A DNA stretch of 64,000 nucleotides from Diorhabda sublineata (taxonomy: Eukaryota; Arthropoda; Insecta; Coleoptera; Chrysomelidae): the NCBI RefSeq assembly GCF_026230105.1, contig NC_079480.1, positions 16,224,488 to 16,288,487 of the forward strand. The letters run 5' to 3'. Of the stretch, positions 52,201 through 56,123 are shown in pieces. The notes under the pieces were generated by a model, which had not been told where the DNA came from, searched no databases, and saw nothing but the letters and a program-made list of their open reading frames with translations. Within the stretch, counting starts at the first letter, position 1; every line of letters begins with the position of its first letter. The position numbers were made by a program, and so were the translations under genes.

Positions 52201-54347
52201 TTACTGGAAAGCAGCGCATACTATTTACTGAAAGAGCATTTTTCTCACCATGAACACTACGTTTCTTTAGTTGAATTTTTTCACGATATAGCATTAAATA
52301 ATGCAATGGGAAAATCTTTAGAAAGGGATGTTATGAGTACTAACGGAGAGATGAACAATTTTTCTAAAATGACGATGAAAAATTACTCGTTAATAGCCAA
52401 ATATAAAATGGGTTATTTAAACCTACTTTTACCCGTAGCTTCCGCCATGTATCTCACTAATGTGATTGATCCCGAATTACACAGGCAAGCTAGAACTATT
52501 TTATTAGAGATGGGACAGTATTTCCAAGTTCAGGTAAGTACCGAACTGGACGACGTTTTCAACGAACGATCAATGCAAGGCTATCAGAACAACTAATACT
52601 TTTACACATTTCAACTGTGATTCAAATCGATGTTTGTGATATAATGAAACAGTTGAAAATAAAGATTTTTATGGTGTTTTTTACATTTCCATGCATCTTG
52701 TAATCTATAATATTGACAAATTTTACACTATACAATATAACAAACATCTTACTACTGTAAAAAATGTAAATATTATACTGCTTATTAAGGAAATGTCTAA
52801 CTAAAAGCCCAACTATAAATATAAGGAAATGCTGATAATGAATCATTATTGAATTCTTACAATTTGTAGACAAAAGCTTGTAAAAAATAAAAACCAAAAA
52901 CAAAAATAACTAAATAAAGATACAAATAAAATTTCTGAGAAAACCACAATGAATAACAAACTTATAGGTAATAGTAATAGGTAATAATTAGTATATAACT
53001 ACATAGCAAAAATTAAATCAGTATGCAGCAAGCCCGGAATTCAATATCATAAGAATAAAAGTCGTTTACAGAGTAGAACGCACTTTCCAGTAAATATGCC
53101 CTCAAATTGTTGCGCAATACGGGAAAAAATGATATTGATTTTATTTCAATTCGCAAGTGATTGTTCATTGTTTTGCATTGTAAACTAATGAGCCCTTAAC
53201 TAATTCTGAATGTGGATTAGGTAGGTAAAGGTCATGTTCCGCGTTCTTAATAGCCGTGCAATAATCTTTCTGAAGTTGGAGAAGAGTGCTAAAGAATTAG
53301 ATACAAAGATGATTAAGGAAGGAAGAGTCGGAATTTTTAATCTTTTAAAGAAGTCCCGGCAGTGCTCCCTGCTGTTTAGTCTGAGTAAATATCTAACAGC
53401 TCTCTTTTGTAGTTTGAAGATTTGCACAAATTGAGTCGCACCAAACCTACCCTAAAAGGGAACGGCAGATCGAAGATGCGATTCAATAAGGGCATAATAA
53501 ATACTGTTAAGGAGGTGGATAAATTCAGTTCAGCTCAAAGAGCAGGTGAAGCTGAAAATATTTCTCCATTATGGTAGTGTTATAATCTACGAAATTCGTT
53601 TGACCTTTTCGAAGCTCCCTTTATCAGTCGGTAGAACACGCAACAATTATGCTTCTTTTGGAAAAGCAAAGTTATGAGTGTATTAATGGGCGTAATCTCA
53701 AACAGTTAAGATAACCTCAATCATGTATCGCGTTTGGAACCAATAGTGTCTTCAGTGTCCCTTCGTAATTCAGAAGGACACGGCTTAATGTTCATATTAA
53801 AAAATACTGAAATAATGAAATTTATGAAAGCGGTAAATTAATTATCTCTACATAAATATTGCTACTGAGTTAATAGTGTTCAGTATTATCATTTATAATT
53901 GTAATAATTTGTATGTTGAAATGTGGAAAAACGTTTATTGGTCGTTCTGATGACTAAAAAATTGTCTTGTCAAAACATCCCGATATATCTGATTTAAAAT
54001 TTCGTCTCTTGTAGAAGGACTTCTTGAACTGTTTTGGTAAAAACAAAATAACCGACACGATACGTTCGGATATAAACGAAGGAAAATGCTCTTGGTTGGC
54101 CGTAGTAGCTCTGCAAAGAGTCAATAACGAGCAAAGAAAAATAATGGAGACCTTTTATGGAAAATCCGGAGACGAAGCTACTGAAGCTATCAAAAATTTG
54201 TATATACAGCTTAGCTTGCCTACTACTTACAAAAAACATGAAGAACAGACTTTCAAAATAATTCAAACACATATTCAACAAATTTCAAAGGGTCTTCCTC
54301 ACCAATTGTTCTTTACACTCCTTGATAACTTGTATACTATAGAATAA
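17593..54347 (+). CDS. FPPS-like trans-isoprenyl diphosphate synthase, candidate IDS-type terpene synthase (4 exons)
   Basis: Coding exons are 17593-17801, 35650-35959, 52102-52533 and 54015-54347, total 1284 nt and 427 residues. All introns are GT-AG and phases match (2, 0, 0). Residues 1-70 form a basic leader that could target mitochondria. The family core follows: FMAIFPDIVRDLTDAGRH (97-114), GKKTRG (135-140), WCVEL and the first Asp-rich motif DDTID (182-186), then WYR (191-193), KYKM (273-276) and KCSWL (341-345). Odd points compared with FPP synthases: the second Asp-rich motif is KDFLN (318-322); the segment with two Arg that normally follows DDxxD is missing (only NTPS before WYR); the Lys of GKxGTD is Thr332; the Thr of the KT pair is Met276; Asp178 replaces an aromatic at the chain-length position; the C-terminus ends LYTIE instead of a basic tail. 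The substrate-shaping first motif is kept while isopentenyl-diphosphate contacts are eroded, so I infer a terpene synthase or other neofunctionalised enzyme. An FPP synthase pseudogene is less likely because all exons are open. Confidence 0.85.
17802..19140. other. Start of intron 1, no feature recognised
   Basis: AT-rich sequence with no motif that I can assign. Intron 1 as a whole runs 17802-35649 and is mostly mobile DNA. Confidence 0.5.
19140..20310 (-). mobile_element. Penelope-like element fragment with linker and GIY-YIG, plus duplicated tail
   Basis: On the minus strand, 20300-20010 encodes the RT-thumb/linker type sequence (KKRGNRYYNQS, then LPY-like). 20000-19740 encodes the CTKC...VYIGQTSQYLENRL GIY-YIG segment and KKHKCNYRD. 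The following non-coding tail is present twice in direct orientation (about 19285-19455 and 19535-19700, sharing ATAGATCACCTACATCATGAA), with a terminal-type unit at 19140-19280. Frameshifts are present throughout. Confidence 0.7.
20610..20750. repeat. Cluster of TAGTCC/TATAAAAGG repeats
   Basis: Within 140 bp the sequence repeats a unit close to ACTAGTCCGTATAGAAAAGG at least four times, with variants such as TAGTCCGTTTATAAAAGG. It lies next to an integrase relic on the minus strand and could be the subterminal repeat region of that element. A loosely similar GACCGTATATATACG occurs at 21801-21815. Confidence 0.45.
20800..21440 (-). pseudogene. Integrase (DDE, rve-type) relic, KRBA2/Ginger-like
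   Basis: On the minus strand from about 21410 the frame reads EVAYHLDDIFTIFGTPVVLQSENAREF. An in-frame stop follows, then SQGSVERANQDVE and FPYKAIFGSKPKIG, and later a Cys-rich tail, CNCKGKCQSKKCNSKC. This order fits integrases of the Ginger/KRBA2-like group common in arthropods. The catalytic DN of LQSDNGREF is EN here, while the Glu of VERANQD is kept. One stop and a frameshift before the Cys-rich tail show decay. Confidence 0.7.
21847..23176 (-). repeat. Left arm of a large inverted repeat (Penelope RT material)
   Basis: This 1.33-kb block is repeated in inverted orientation at 25240-26603, with nearly the same order of substitution-tolerant AT-rich sequence over the whole length. Minus-strand coding remnants include EFTMEIEKLDFLDMALNK (22020-21960), which resembles the FTxExE...FLD region after the VDD motif of Penelope reverse transcriptases. 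It contains a nested MITE at 22558-23040. Confidence 0.8.
22558..23040. mobile_element. MITE nested in the left arm
   Basis: CTTGGTTTATGCAGCC at 22558-22573 pairs with GGCTGCATAAATCAAG at 23025-23040 (15 of 16). A corresponding copy sits at the same position in the right arm (about 25372-25830), where CTTGATTTATGCAGC is still clear at the inner end. No coding sequence. Confidence 0.65.
23190..23345 (-). repeat. Penelope terminal-type repeat
   Basis: Reverse complement of the unit seen at 1297 and 19280: TTTTGATAATACTGAAAG...GGTCGAAAAGTCAA, followed by CAGAAGAGACCTAAAATCAA. It lies between RT fragments of the minus-strand Penelope copy. Confidence 0.6.
23380..23700 (-). pseudogene. Penelope-like reverse transcriptase core fragment
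   Basis: The minus strand encodes QTIFVTPMGSSISPILSDYV (about 23540-23480), equivalent to the GxPMGSxxSPIxA motif of Penelope reverse transcriptases. It is preceded by a fragment with NMCLTALEHKWSD. Frameshifts and stops are present. Confidence 0.7.
23750..24300 (+). pseudogene. Penelope-like linker and GIY-YIG fragment, second subfamily
   Basis: The plus strand encodes LANIVYEIPCLNCEKNYIGQ and then RITSHKSDSRLYHYRCSLATHV, the GIY-YIG core with its preceding cysteine pair. Near 24235-24290 a DLDNLDVI...LDFEKTN tail follows. A close relative on the same strand is at 50150-50700. It runs opposite to the RT fragment at 23380-23700, so the two are not parts of one intact copy. Confidence 0.75.
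24634..24681. repeat. (TA)n microsatellite
   Basis: Alternating TA after an imperfect TATATTC-rich lead. Confidence 0.9.
24700..25239 (+). repeat. Penelope 5' terminal region with hammerhead-like motif
   Basis: This block directly precedes the plus-oriented right arm of Penelope RT sequence, where a Penelope terminal repeat (pLTR) is expected. It is more GC-rich than its surroundings. Its left part (TTCTTATTGGAAAGTGGCAA...AACACCAAAGT) recurs at 20304-20340. At 25016-25053 it holds a hammerhead-ribozyme-like core, listed separately. Confidence 0.55.
25001..25062 (+). ncRNA. Candidate hammerhead ribozyme (variant core)
   Basis: The core reads TTGATGA (25016-25022). A 3-bp stem II follows, GAC (25023-25025) with GTC (25034-25036), then the invariant GAAA (25037-25040). 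A 4-bp stem III follows, ACTA (25040-25043) with TAGT (25049-25052) and a 5-nt loop, then a permitted H17 residue (T25053) at the expected cleavage position. The only core deviation is U for C3. Stem I pairing is poor beside the core; AGGGGTGT upstream can partly pair with ACTACCC downstream. Penelope-like elements are known to carry hammerheads in their terminal repeats, which supports the reading. Confidence 0.45.
25240..26603 (+). repeat. Right arm of the large inverted repeat (Penelope RT material)
   Basis: Inverted copy of 21847-23176. Shared landmarks include TCTATCAATGTTCCATCG, CATAACCTCACAAAATTAAGG, TCAAGTGCCTTATAGAAAAT and the end TTACTTCGGAATGATATTTGG. In the plus orientation near 26390-26450 the remnant MEIEKIDFLDMALNK is readable. 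The arm includes the nested MITE copy at about 25372-25830. Confidence 0.8.
26604..26990 (-). pseudogene. LINE 3' fragment (R1/Jockey-like RNase H or zinc-finger tail)
   Basis: On the minus strand, GHCPVKYHL-like sequence and, in another frame, METAEHLLCEYPVHFAKG (26826 downward) match the C-terminal C...ETAEHLLCECP region common to several non-LTR retrotransposons. One frameshift separates the two pieces. No reverse transcriptase remains. Confidence 0.6.
27030..27600 (-). mobile_element. Penelope-like element fragment with GIY-YIG
   Basis: Third minus-strand copy of the CTNCD...VYIxQTSQYLENRL segment, with KHKF-like and SNTR motifs (27280-27080) and upstream linker to 27600. Its order and sequence follow the 19.7-20.3 kb copy. 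Frameshifted. Confidence 0.7.
27873..28170 (-). repeat. Dispersed repeat Y, copy 1
   Basis: Its reverse complement matches 29890-30170. Shared pieces are CCGAAATTATGGCATTTAGG, CCATTTGAAATAACAAAGTT, TAAATACCACCATAA and ATAAAACTCACT. TA-flanked CAGGGTG/CAGAGTG-like ends are visible inside copy 2, so a short Tc1-type MITE may be nested. No product could be assigned. Confidence 0.6.
28400..29230 (-). pseudogene. Tc1/mariner-superfamily transposase relic
   Basis: On the minus strand, from 29230: SVSKSVKKFNETGSLKDLSK with a GRRK motif (helix-turn-helix region), then KLVQELSDDVK. NGNVNRHNCRYWSRNNPC and NVWTGIIGDKIIVPFFIEGN follow (core of the DDE domain). Near 28540 a SPDMNPLDYFL motif carries the third acidic residue, and IQKLKDIINTEIRRIEQSGM the C-terminal helix. 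The usual first Asp motif before NGNVN is replaced by a non-acidic sequence, and several stops are present. Confidence 0.75.
29240..29765 (+). repeat. Arthropod dispersed repeat beginning ACTAGCTTTTACCCGCGGC
   Basis: The block starts with ACTAGCTTTTACCCGCGGC and ends in TTTTTTAATATATAAGATTA, a pairing that I recognise from non-autonomous dispersed repeats in many arthropods. It contains two related inner pieces (AGAACCTGAGATAT at about 29338 and 29525). It interrupts the Tc1-type relic at its N-terminal side. No coding sequence. Confidence 0.5.
29890..30170 (+). repeat. Dispersed repeat Y, copy 2
   Basis: Inverted relative to 27873-28170, from which it differs mostly by substitutions. TATACAGGGTGATCC near 30006 and AACTCACTCTGTATA near 30155 look like weak inverted ends flanked by TA, but homology continues outside them. 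Confidence 0.6.
30171..32290. other. Intron 1, AT-rich stretch without recognised features
   Basis: No protein motif, repeat end or RNA gene was supported here. Open frames of 60-68 codons lack family features. Confidence 0.45.
32301..32930 (+). pseudogene. Relic of an uncharacterised arthropod repeat-borne protein
   Basis: An ATG at 32301 opens a frame with DTFCYIFG. The sequence jumps to KVGTKNVIRKNLISPEKILLPC, then in another frame MKQFVKALDKNN and FRRLSEAKIKEGVFDGTIF, and near 32760 a TMETRYQGRWNVNMMADY-like segment. I remember this order from a widespread insect repeat protein with a Cys-rich N-terminus and a long middle part. The middle is missing here, so this looks like an internally deleted, frameshifted copy. 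Function unknown. Confidence 0.5.
33411..34516 (+). mobile_element. mariner-type transposon copy 2
   Basis: Ends match copy 1 (CGAG...TATTGATATCTAGTTAGCC and its inverted partner), with TA duplication at 33409-33410 and 34517-34518. The N-terminus, deleted in copy 1, is intact here from ATG 33563: MSTKFVKIKKLEYRAIIKYL and GKQIYEDMLNTLGNQCPSY, a mariner helix-turn-helix. The frame breaks after DRRIGLKR. The first catalytic motif is TIDET followed by a stop. An internal deletion near 34170 and another near 34270 remove the inter-motif segment and the third Asp. The second Asp (SQDNGPAH) remains. Confidence 0.9.
34520..35649. other. End of intron 1, no feature recognised
   Basis: AT-rich. A C-rich/G-rich pair near 35310-35360 (CCCTCTAACACCCCCC and AGAGGGTGGGGGA) can partly base-pair but is short. 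Nothing else could be assigned before the exon 2 acceptor. Confidence 0.45.
35650..35959 (+). CDS. FPPS-like gene, coding exon 2
   Basis: The acceptor TTATTATTATAG|A completes the Arg codon begun in exon 1. The exon encodes residues 70-173, including SKDESREFMAIFPDIVRDL, the IPP-binding type motif GKKTRG and the helix ending WCVEL. It ends at donor TTG|GTAAGT, phase 0. All of this matches the N-terminal half of insect FPP synthases closely, with no stop or frameshift. Confidence 0.95.
36118..36305. repeat. GC-rich repeat with iterated TTCGGTTCGG, possible MITE
   Basis: The block repeats GATTCGGTTCGG, TAATTCGGTTTGG and CTTCGGTTCGG in direct order. Near its right end are the inverted forms CGGCCTGTGCCGAA and ATGCCGAT. 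ATCGGCAGGGCC at the left and GGCC...TGCCGAT at the right suggest degenerate terminal inverted repeats. It directly abuts repeat family X copy B. Confidence 0.4.
36306..37330 (-). mobile_element. Repeat family X, copy B
   Basis: Longest of three related copies (A 8040-8580, C 51690-51965). It includes the 140-codon open frame at 36968-36546 and non-coding flanks on both sides that match copy A (upstream side) or copy C (downstream side). No clear inverted ends were found. Because A and C overlap different halves of B, the full element probably spans about 1 kb. Confidence 0.65.
36546..36968 (-). CDS. Repeat-borne protein with helix-turn-helix-like N-terminus, 140 aa
   Basis: The frame begins MAFFRTRTNEDNEIAHCSE. 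It contains KVILNIFECLKKENIQQSD (helix), IIIRIAELTIVNKFSIYRVV, which looks like the recognition-helix pair of a transposase DNA-binding domain, and DFIRRTIYSLNKENRVIKEE before a short tail. No catalytic DDE residues are present, so it is either a truncated transposase or the whole product of a short element. Copy A shows the same protein with a stop after six codons. It is open here, but selection cannot be judged from one copy. Confidence 0.5.
   Translation of the reverse strand: MAFFRTRTNEDNEIAHCSENKVRNEFNNKDLDVQTQKVILNIFECLKKENIQQSDNAIIIRIAELTIVNKFSIYRVVTKGVAVNHSQNWKTCEEKLKSVDKATQDFIRRTIYSLNKENRVIKEEDEYVVYPFTTLHNSIK
37673..38227 (+). pseudogene. 5'-truncated non-LTR retrotransposon, reverse transcriptase C-terminus
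   Basis: The frame from 37673 reads LRYLGTLVNQQCDPKLEIRS, then RCYIFPVLLYGCESWTMD and RRIWGYLRRN, typical of the thumb and C-terminus of RTE-like reverse transcriptases. After frame changes it ends WLKDLRRW...FRAAVNRATIAIWIANLRRE with a stop at 38225-38227. A short AAG-repeat tail follows directly, as in LINEs with simple-repeat tails. Typical of a 5'-truncated insertion. Confidence 0.75.
38270..38640 (-). pseudogene. Tc1/mariner-superfamily transposase fragment
   Basis: On the minus strand: HDSAPPHNVARVRPSLNT (second acidic motif), then in another frame ESSDLSPLDFSLELFENL (third motif) and RWNQGHDTKYNREIIQNMLR (C-terminal helix). The pattern resembles the 28.4-29.2 kb relic and the 62.2-63.5 kb element, but is more decayed. 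No inverted ends were found. Confidence 0.65.
38763..39240 (+). pseudogene. Non-LTR retrotransposon fragments, two pieces
   Basis: Near 38766 the plus strand encodes CSWCMEEEETPDHVISECPA, a zinc-finger or RNase H tail motif of Jockey/R1-like elements. Near 38970 a different piece reads YQDGFRPGRSAINQ, the fingers-to-palm region of a reverse transcriptase. A tail precedes a coding piece before an RT start, so these are two unrelated fragments lying next to each other. Confidence 0.55.
39684..40158 (-). mobile_element. Tc1-like element end with transposase C-terminus
   Basis: TA then CAGGGTGATTCATTAAGAAT at 39683 upward looks like a Tc1-type terminal repeat. On the minus strand at about 40150-40100 the coding end reads IIKCIEVNGGHFEHLL-stop, a typical C-terminus of this transposase group. 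The element is cut at about 40158, where the RTE LINE begins. The other end is not seen. Confidence 0.6.
40160..43172 (+). mobile_element. RTE-type LINE with few lesions
   Basis: It begins near 40160 with a 5' region containing TCCCAAGCCCGGATAAA, then endonuclease and reverse transcriptase coding sequence, and ends with an AAG-repeat tail at 43158-43172. GATTCA occurs at 40162-40167 and 43185-43190 and may be a short target duplication. Its coding sequence is almost unbroken, which makes it one of the youngest elements in the window. Confidence 0.8.
40391..43134 (+). pseudogene. Endonuclease-reverse transcriptase of the RTE-type LINE
   Basis: An apurinic-type endonuclease starts RIATWNVTSI (40391) and includes ICALSETK, SVYAPD, MILGDFNG and an IDYII near its end. 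A reverse transcriptase follows, with FKKGEKKDPNNYRGISLL, FMCFIDLTKAFDRV and the catalytic CYADDAVVI, then a C-terminus with SITGKTLRDRIRSNEIRR and GRPPKRW. Lesions: a TAA stop at 40562-40564; a one-base frameshift near 41805 joining the frames 40592-41857 and 41866-43134; and VNNEQRDSLSP where the family usually has a longer stretch ending GxxQGDSLSP, implying an in-frame loss of about a dozen residues and a Gly to Arg change. Otherwise about 900 codons are readable. Confidence 0.85.
43190..45370. other. Intron 2, AT-rich, nothing recognised
   Basis: No supported coding, RNA or repeat feature. Open frames here are short and without motifs. Confidence 0.45.
45370..45597 (-). pseudogene. Cys-rich transposon-associated domain relic
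   Basis: On the minus strand the frame from ATG 45597 reads MASKKLKCVFCKDRNWKIRT. After a frameshift it continues YDNVQLPKQVNDTDGY and NCYSSFTALMTKY. The CxxC pair and the later GYxxxCYxxFTAL stretch match a domain that I know only as the N-terminus of uncharacterised insect mobile-element proteins. Probably zinc-binding; no catalytic part is present. Confidence 0.5.
46330..48151 (-). mobile_element. hAT relic of the GTF2IRD2/ZBED-like type with one terminal repeat
   Basis: At 48123-48151 the minus strand starts CAGGGGTCGGCAAACTATAA, a typical hAT terminal inverted repeat. From 47883 downward a frame reads MNKQKAKRRLFQDEWTEKYG, then LPATF-like fragments, and at 47494-47228 IDEKVKNDLLSCDIISIAVD followed by ESTDI (catalytic-region Asp). 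Further down come ITIDGAPSM and shorter pieces. Many stops and frameshifts. The opposite terminal repeat was not found, so the 3' end is lost. Confidence 0.7.
48160..49160. other. Intron 2, nothing recognised
   Basis: No supported feature apart from the end of the hAT relic on its left. Confidence 0.45.
49162..49222. repeat. (AG)n microsatellite
   Basis: Pure alternating AG over about 60 bp, the only long GA tract in the window. Confidence 0.95.
49580..49880. repeat. Penelope-associated repeat, relative of 1570-1830
   Basis: It starts TTGATAAAGACCGCAACAGG and then GTTGAAACGTCAAATT, the same hairpin-plus-GAAAC arrangement as the units at 1297 and 1573. It continues with TTCTCGACGTTTCGGTTCCC and ends GGAATTTTACTAAGG...GAAAGCTGAAA as at 1640-1830. 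Two internal copies of a TCAATCTTCCTACTCCA/TCAGTCTGCCTACTCCA piece are present. Confidence 0.6.
50150..50700 (+). pseudogene. Penelope-like linker and GIY-YIG fragment, copy 2
   Basis: The frame includes IRSITPELSGIFKQYNIKIE (linker) and LPNIVYESPCLNCDKKYIGQ followed by RSLTNRITSHKSDSKSYLDR. It matches 23750-24180 over its length and stops soon after THVHLNN. The frame upstream of 50400 is broken. The relatively clean stretch 50420-50700 suggests that it is younger than the 23.8-kb copy. Confidence 0.75.
50710..51685. other. Intron 2, nothing recognised
   Basis: AT-rich, no supported feature. Confidence 0.45.
51690..51965 (-). repeat. Repeat family X, copy C
   Basis: Matches 36306-36580 (the downstream end of copy B) in the same orientation. 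Shared strings include AATAGACGAGTAAAATGTACC, CCAAAGTATCTTTATAAATA and ATGAAGGGTTGTAAAG. It contains only the last codons of the ORF region. It lies about 140 bp upstream of the exon 3 acceptor. Confidence 0.7.
52102..52533 (+). CDS. FPPS-like gene, coding exon 3
   Basis: The acceptor has a good pyrimidine tract (TTTTCTTTCCAG). The exon encodes residues 174-317: the first Asp-rich motif DDTID, then NTPSWYRIDSVG, where the usual Arg-Arg-containing segment of about seven residues is absent. AMGKS, KYKMGYLNLLLPVA and GQYFQVQ follow. Donor CAG|GTAAGT, phase 0. The coding frame is clean across 144 codons, in contrast to the broken transposon genes around it. Confidence 0.95.
52990..53560 (-). pseudogene. 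Jockey-type LINE 3' fragment in intron 3
   Basis: On the minus strand from about 53555: SIYYALIESHLRSAVPF, then QIFKLQKRAVRYLLRLNSRE and LKIPTLPSLIIF, typical of the C-terminal part of Jockey reverse transcriptases. YLLESAFYSVNDFYSY follows near the end. A stop lies near 53200. It occupies about a third of intron 3. Confidence 0.7.
54015..54347 (+). CDS. FPPS-like gene, coding exon 4
   Basis: The acceptor region reads CTTGTAGAAG|G, a NAGNAG site. Using the first AG gives QVQ-KDFLN, the length expected from QxQ-DDYLD in FPP synthases; using the second would drop the Lys. The exon continues with CFGKNKITDTIRSDINEGKCSWLAVVALQ and ends DNLYTIE-stop (TAA at 54345-54347). The second Asp-rich motif has lost its first and last Asp. 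The tail lacks the basic residues that close the FPPS active site. Confidence 0.93.
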   Translation, partial: KDFLNCFGKNKITDTIRSDINEGKCSWLAVVALQRVNNEQRKIMETFYGKSGDEATEAIKNLYIQLSLPTTYKKHEEQTFKIIQTHIQQISKGLPHQLFFTLLDNLYTIE

Positions 54348-54409
54348 TATATTTTCATTTTGTTAAGTTTGTGATGAAATGTGATAATTTAGATTTACGA
54401 ATTTAGTTC

Positions 54410-54415
54410 AATAAA
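54410..54415 (+). terminator. Poly(A) signal of the FPPS-like gene
   Basis: AATAAA lies 63 bases after the stop codon, the first clean match downstream. It implies a short 3' untranslated region. Confidence 0.6.
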
Positions 54416-54544
54416 TACATTCCATTCTAATAGCAATGAGACATCCTATACCAAAAAAGACATATTTTAGATTACTTACCGGCTTGTAGTACATTTATTA
54501 TGATGAAAACTTCCAACAGCTTTGTAGCTTTCATACTATGAGTA

Positions 54545-55070
54545 AAGCCCCTTTCCCACGATGGGATTCAGGCGTGAATACGTCAGTTGCTAGCCAGGTT
54601 CTGACGAATCGACCCGGGTGATTATTTTTTGAGTTTTCAAGATGTCTGAGCCATCAGGTACTCGAGTAGTGAAGCAAGATAGTGAAACAGTTAAGTTAGA
54701 ATTATTGTACGATTCTAACTGCAAAGACTACAAATATAGAGATTTAAGATTGGCCGCAGCGAAAAGAATTAGCGATCCCCGGGGATTTTAAAATATGTTT
54801 TGATACACTTTCCAGGAGATAATCAAACTGTTCTTCAGACATTCGTAATAGGTTTTTAAAATCTTTATGGTGGTGATTAATCCTTAGCTCATGGTCAACA
54901 AAATGTTGAGCCTGTGAATTTTTTTTCAGTATTCACTTCTTCACTCAATAACGCCTTTTCTTCCGTTTTCTTATCTGTCCACGTAACTGTCTCAATCTTT
55001 CACTCAAAATAGCACTAAAGGTTGAACACAAAACTGCACAACTTTCAATTACAAGCTCATTCATGGCGGT
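54545..55070. mobile_element. PIF/Harbinger deletion derivative (MADF-like ORF and transposase N-terminus, divergent)
   Basis: On the plus strand an ATG at 54642 opens MSEPSGTRVVKQDSETVKLE and ...CKDYKYRDLRLAAAKRI, resembling the MADF/Myb-like partner protein of PIF elements. On the minus strand, from an ATG near 55064, there is MNELVIESCAVLCSTFSAIL, then RKRKKRRY, and after stops HFVDHELRIN and NLLRMSEEQFDYLLESVSK (54840-54785), the N-terminus of a PIF transposase. The catalytic part is missing: the two reading frames are joined back to back at about 54785. CCCTTTCCCACGATGGGATTC near 54549 may be a terminal repeat. Confidence 0.6.
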
Positions 55071-55099
55071 CGGCTACCCAAGGAAAACTAAATCGTAAG

Positions 55100-56120
55100 T
55101 GTGACTGTGTGTGAACGGTCCACGACACTCTGCTGGTTCGTTGTCCATCCCCACTCCAGTCATGAGCCACGACAGTAAGTAAGAAAAAGTGGCACGAATT
55201 CGTATTTTTGCTCCGTTTTGCACAAAACACCAAGCTCAGTGATATATTTGTTCTCGTATATTTCTTGAAGAGTTCTGGACCAACATCTTCCCTACCAGGG
55301 AAAGAGTAGCATACTCCTGCCTGCGATTTTGCCAATTTCTTAGATAAGAGTGACTATTTTTTCTTTCGCCGAGACGAAAAGATATCGGGGGTTGAGGTTG
55401 GAAACCCTCATTGAAAAAATACTTAAATTAAATTACATTAATTTAACACTCATTACATTTTGCAAATATAAAGAGAGAGATTCGTTGGTTAAAGTTTGGT
55501 AGGATAAGGAGGATTTTTGGAAGGAGGGTGGTTTGTTGGAGTAGGCCCTGATATAGGAATAGCTCCTCTGCAGGGTTGGGGTTGTGGTGGTTGCGTGGGG
55601 TTCTATTTGCCTAACTATTTCTGAAGGTAGATTTTGGCCAGAAGAAAACGAAAATGAAGCTTGTAAGCAAAAACGGCTCTAACCGGTTTGGGTTTTTTTT
55701 TACTTTTTGAGGAATTTTATTAATTGATATCGGGGAAGTTGAGGTAGATTTCAAGGAGTTCATCGTACGCTGTTGCTAACAGTCGAAGAGGAGAATGAAG
55801 AAGTTTTTTCTTGGGTTTTGAACCGAATAGCCGCATTTTGTTGACCCAGGGAATGAGAAGGGTTTCTTTTACAGCTGAATTAGTTGATTCGATGGTACGA
55901 ATTTTGCAAATATAAAAAAATAACAACACTGAACACGATTACAATCGTTATAATAATTGTTGTCTTTTTTGTATTGTATTATTTTTATTGAATTTTTCAG
56001 TTATTGAGCAAGGAGAATAATTGTCACATTGTAATTATTTAATTCTCAACTTTTTTGTTCTGAATTAACTCATATATTTAATGATTAATGATTTTGTTTA
56101 ATCCAATCCGATTATATTCT
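55100..56120. other. Region downstream of PIF remnant, unassigned
   Basis: It contains a G-rich plus-strand segment (55480-55600) whose minus-strand translation is Pro-rich, and an open minus frame at 55929-55720 (69 codons) with no recognised family. I cannot support a gene here. Confidence 0.35.
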
Positions 56121-56123
56121 GAT

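Noticed and set aside
17593..54347. FPPS-like gene as a pseudogene
   Set aside because: All four exons are open, splice sites are canonical and phases fit; the changed residues are clustered at substrate contacts rather than scattered.
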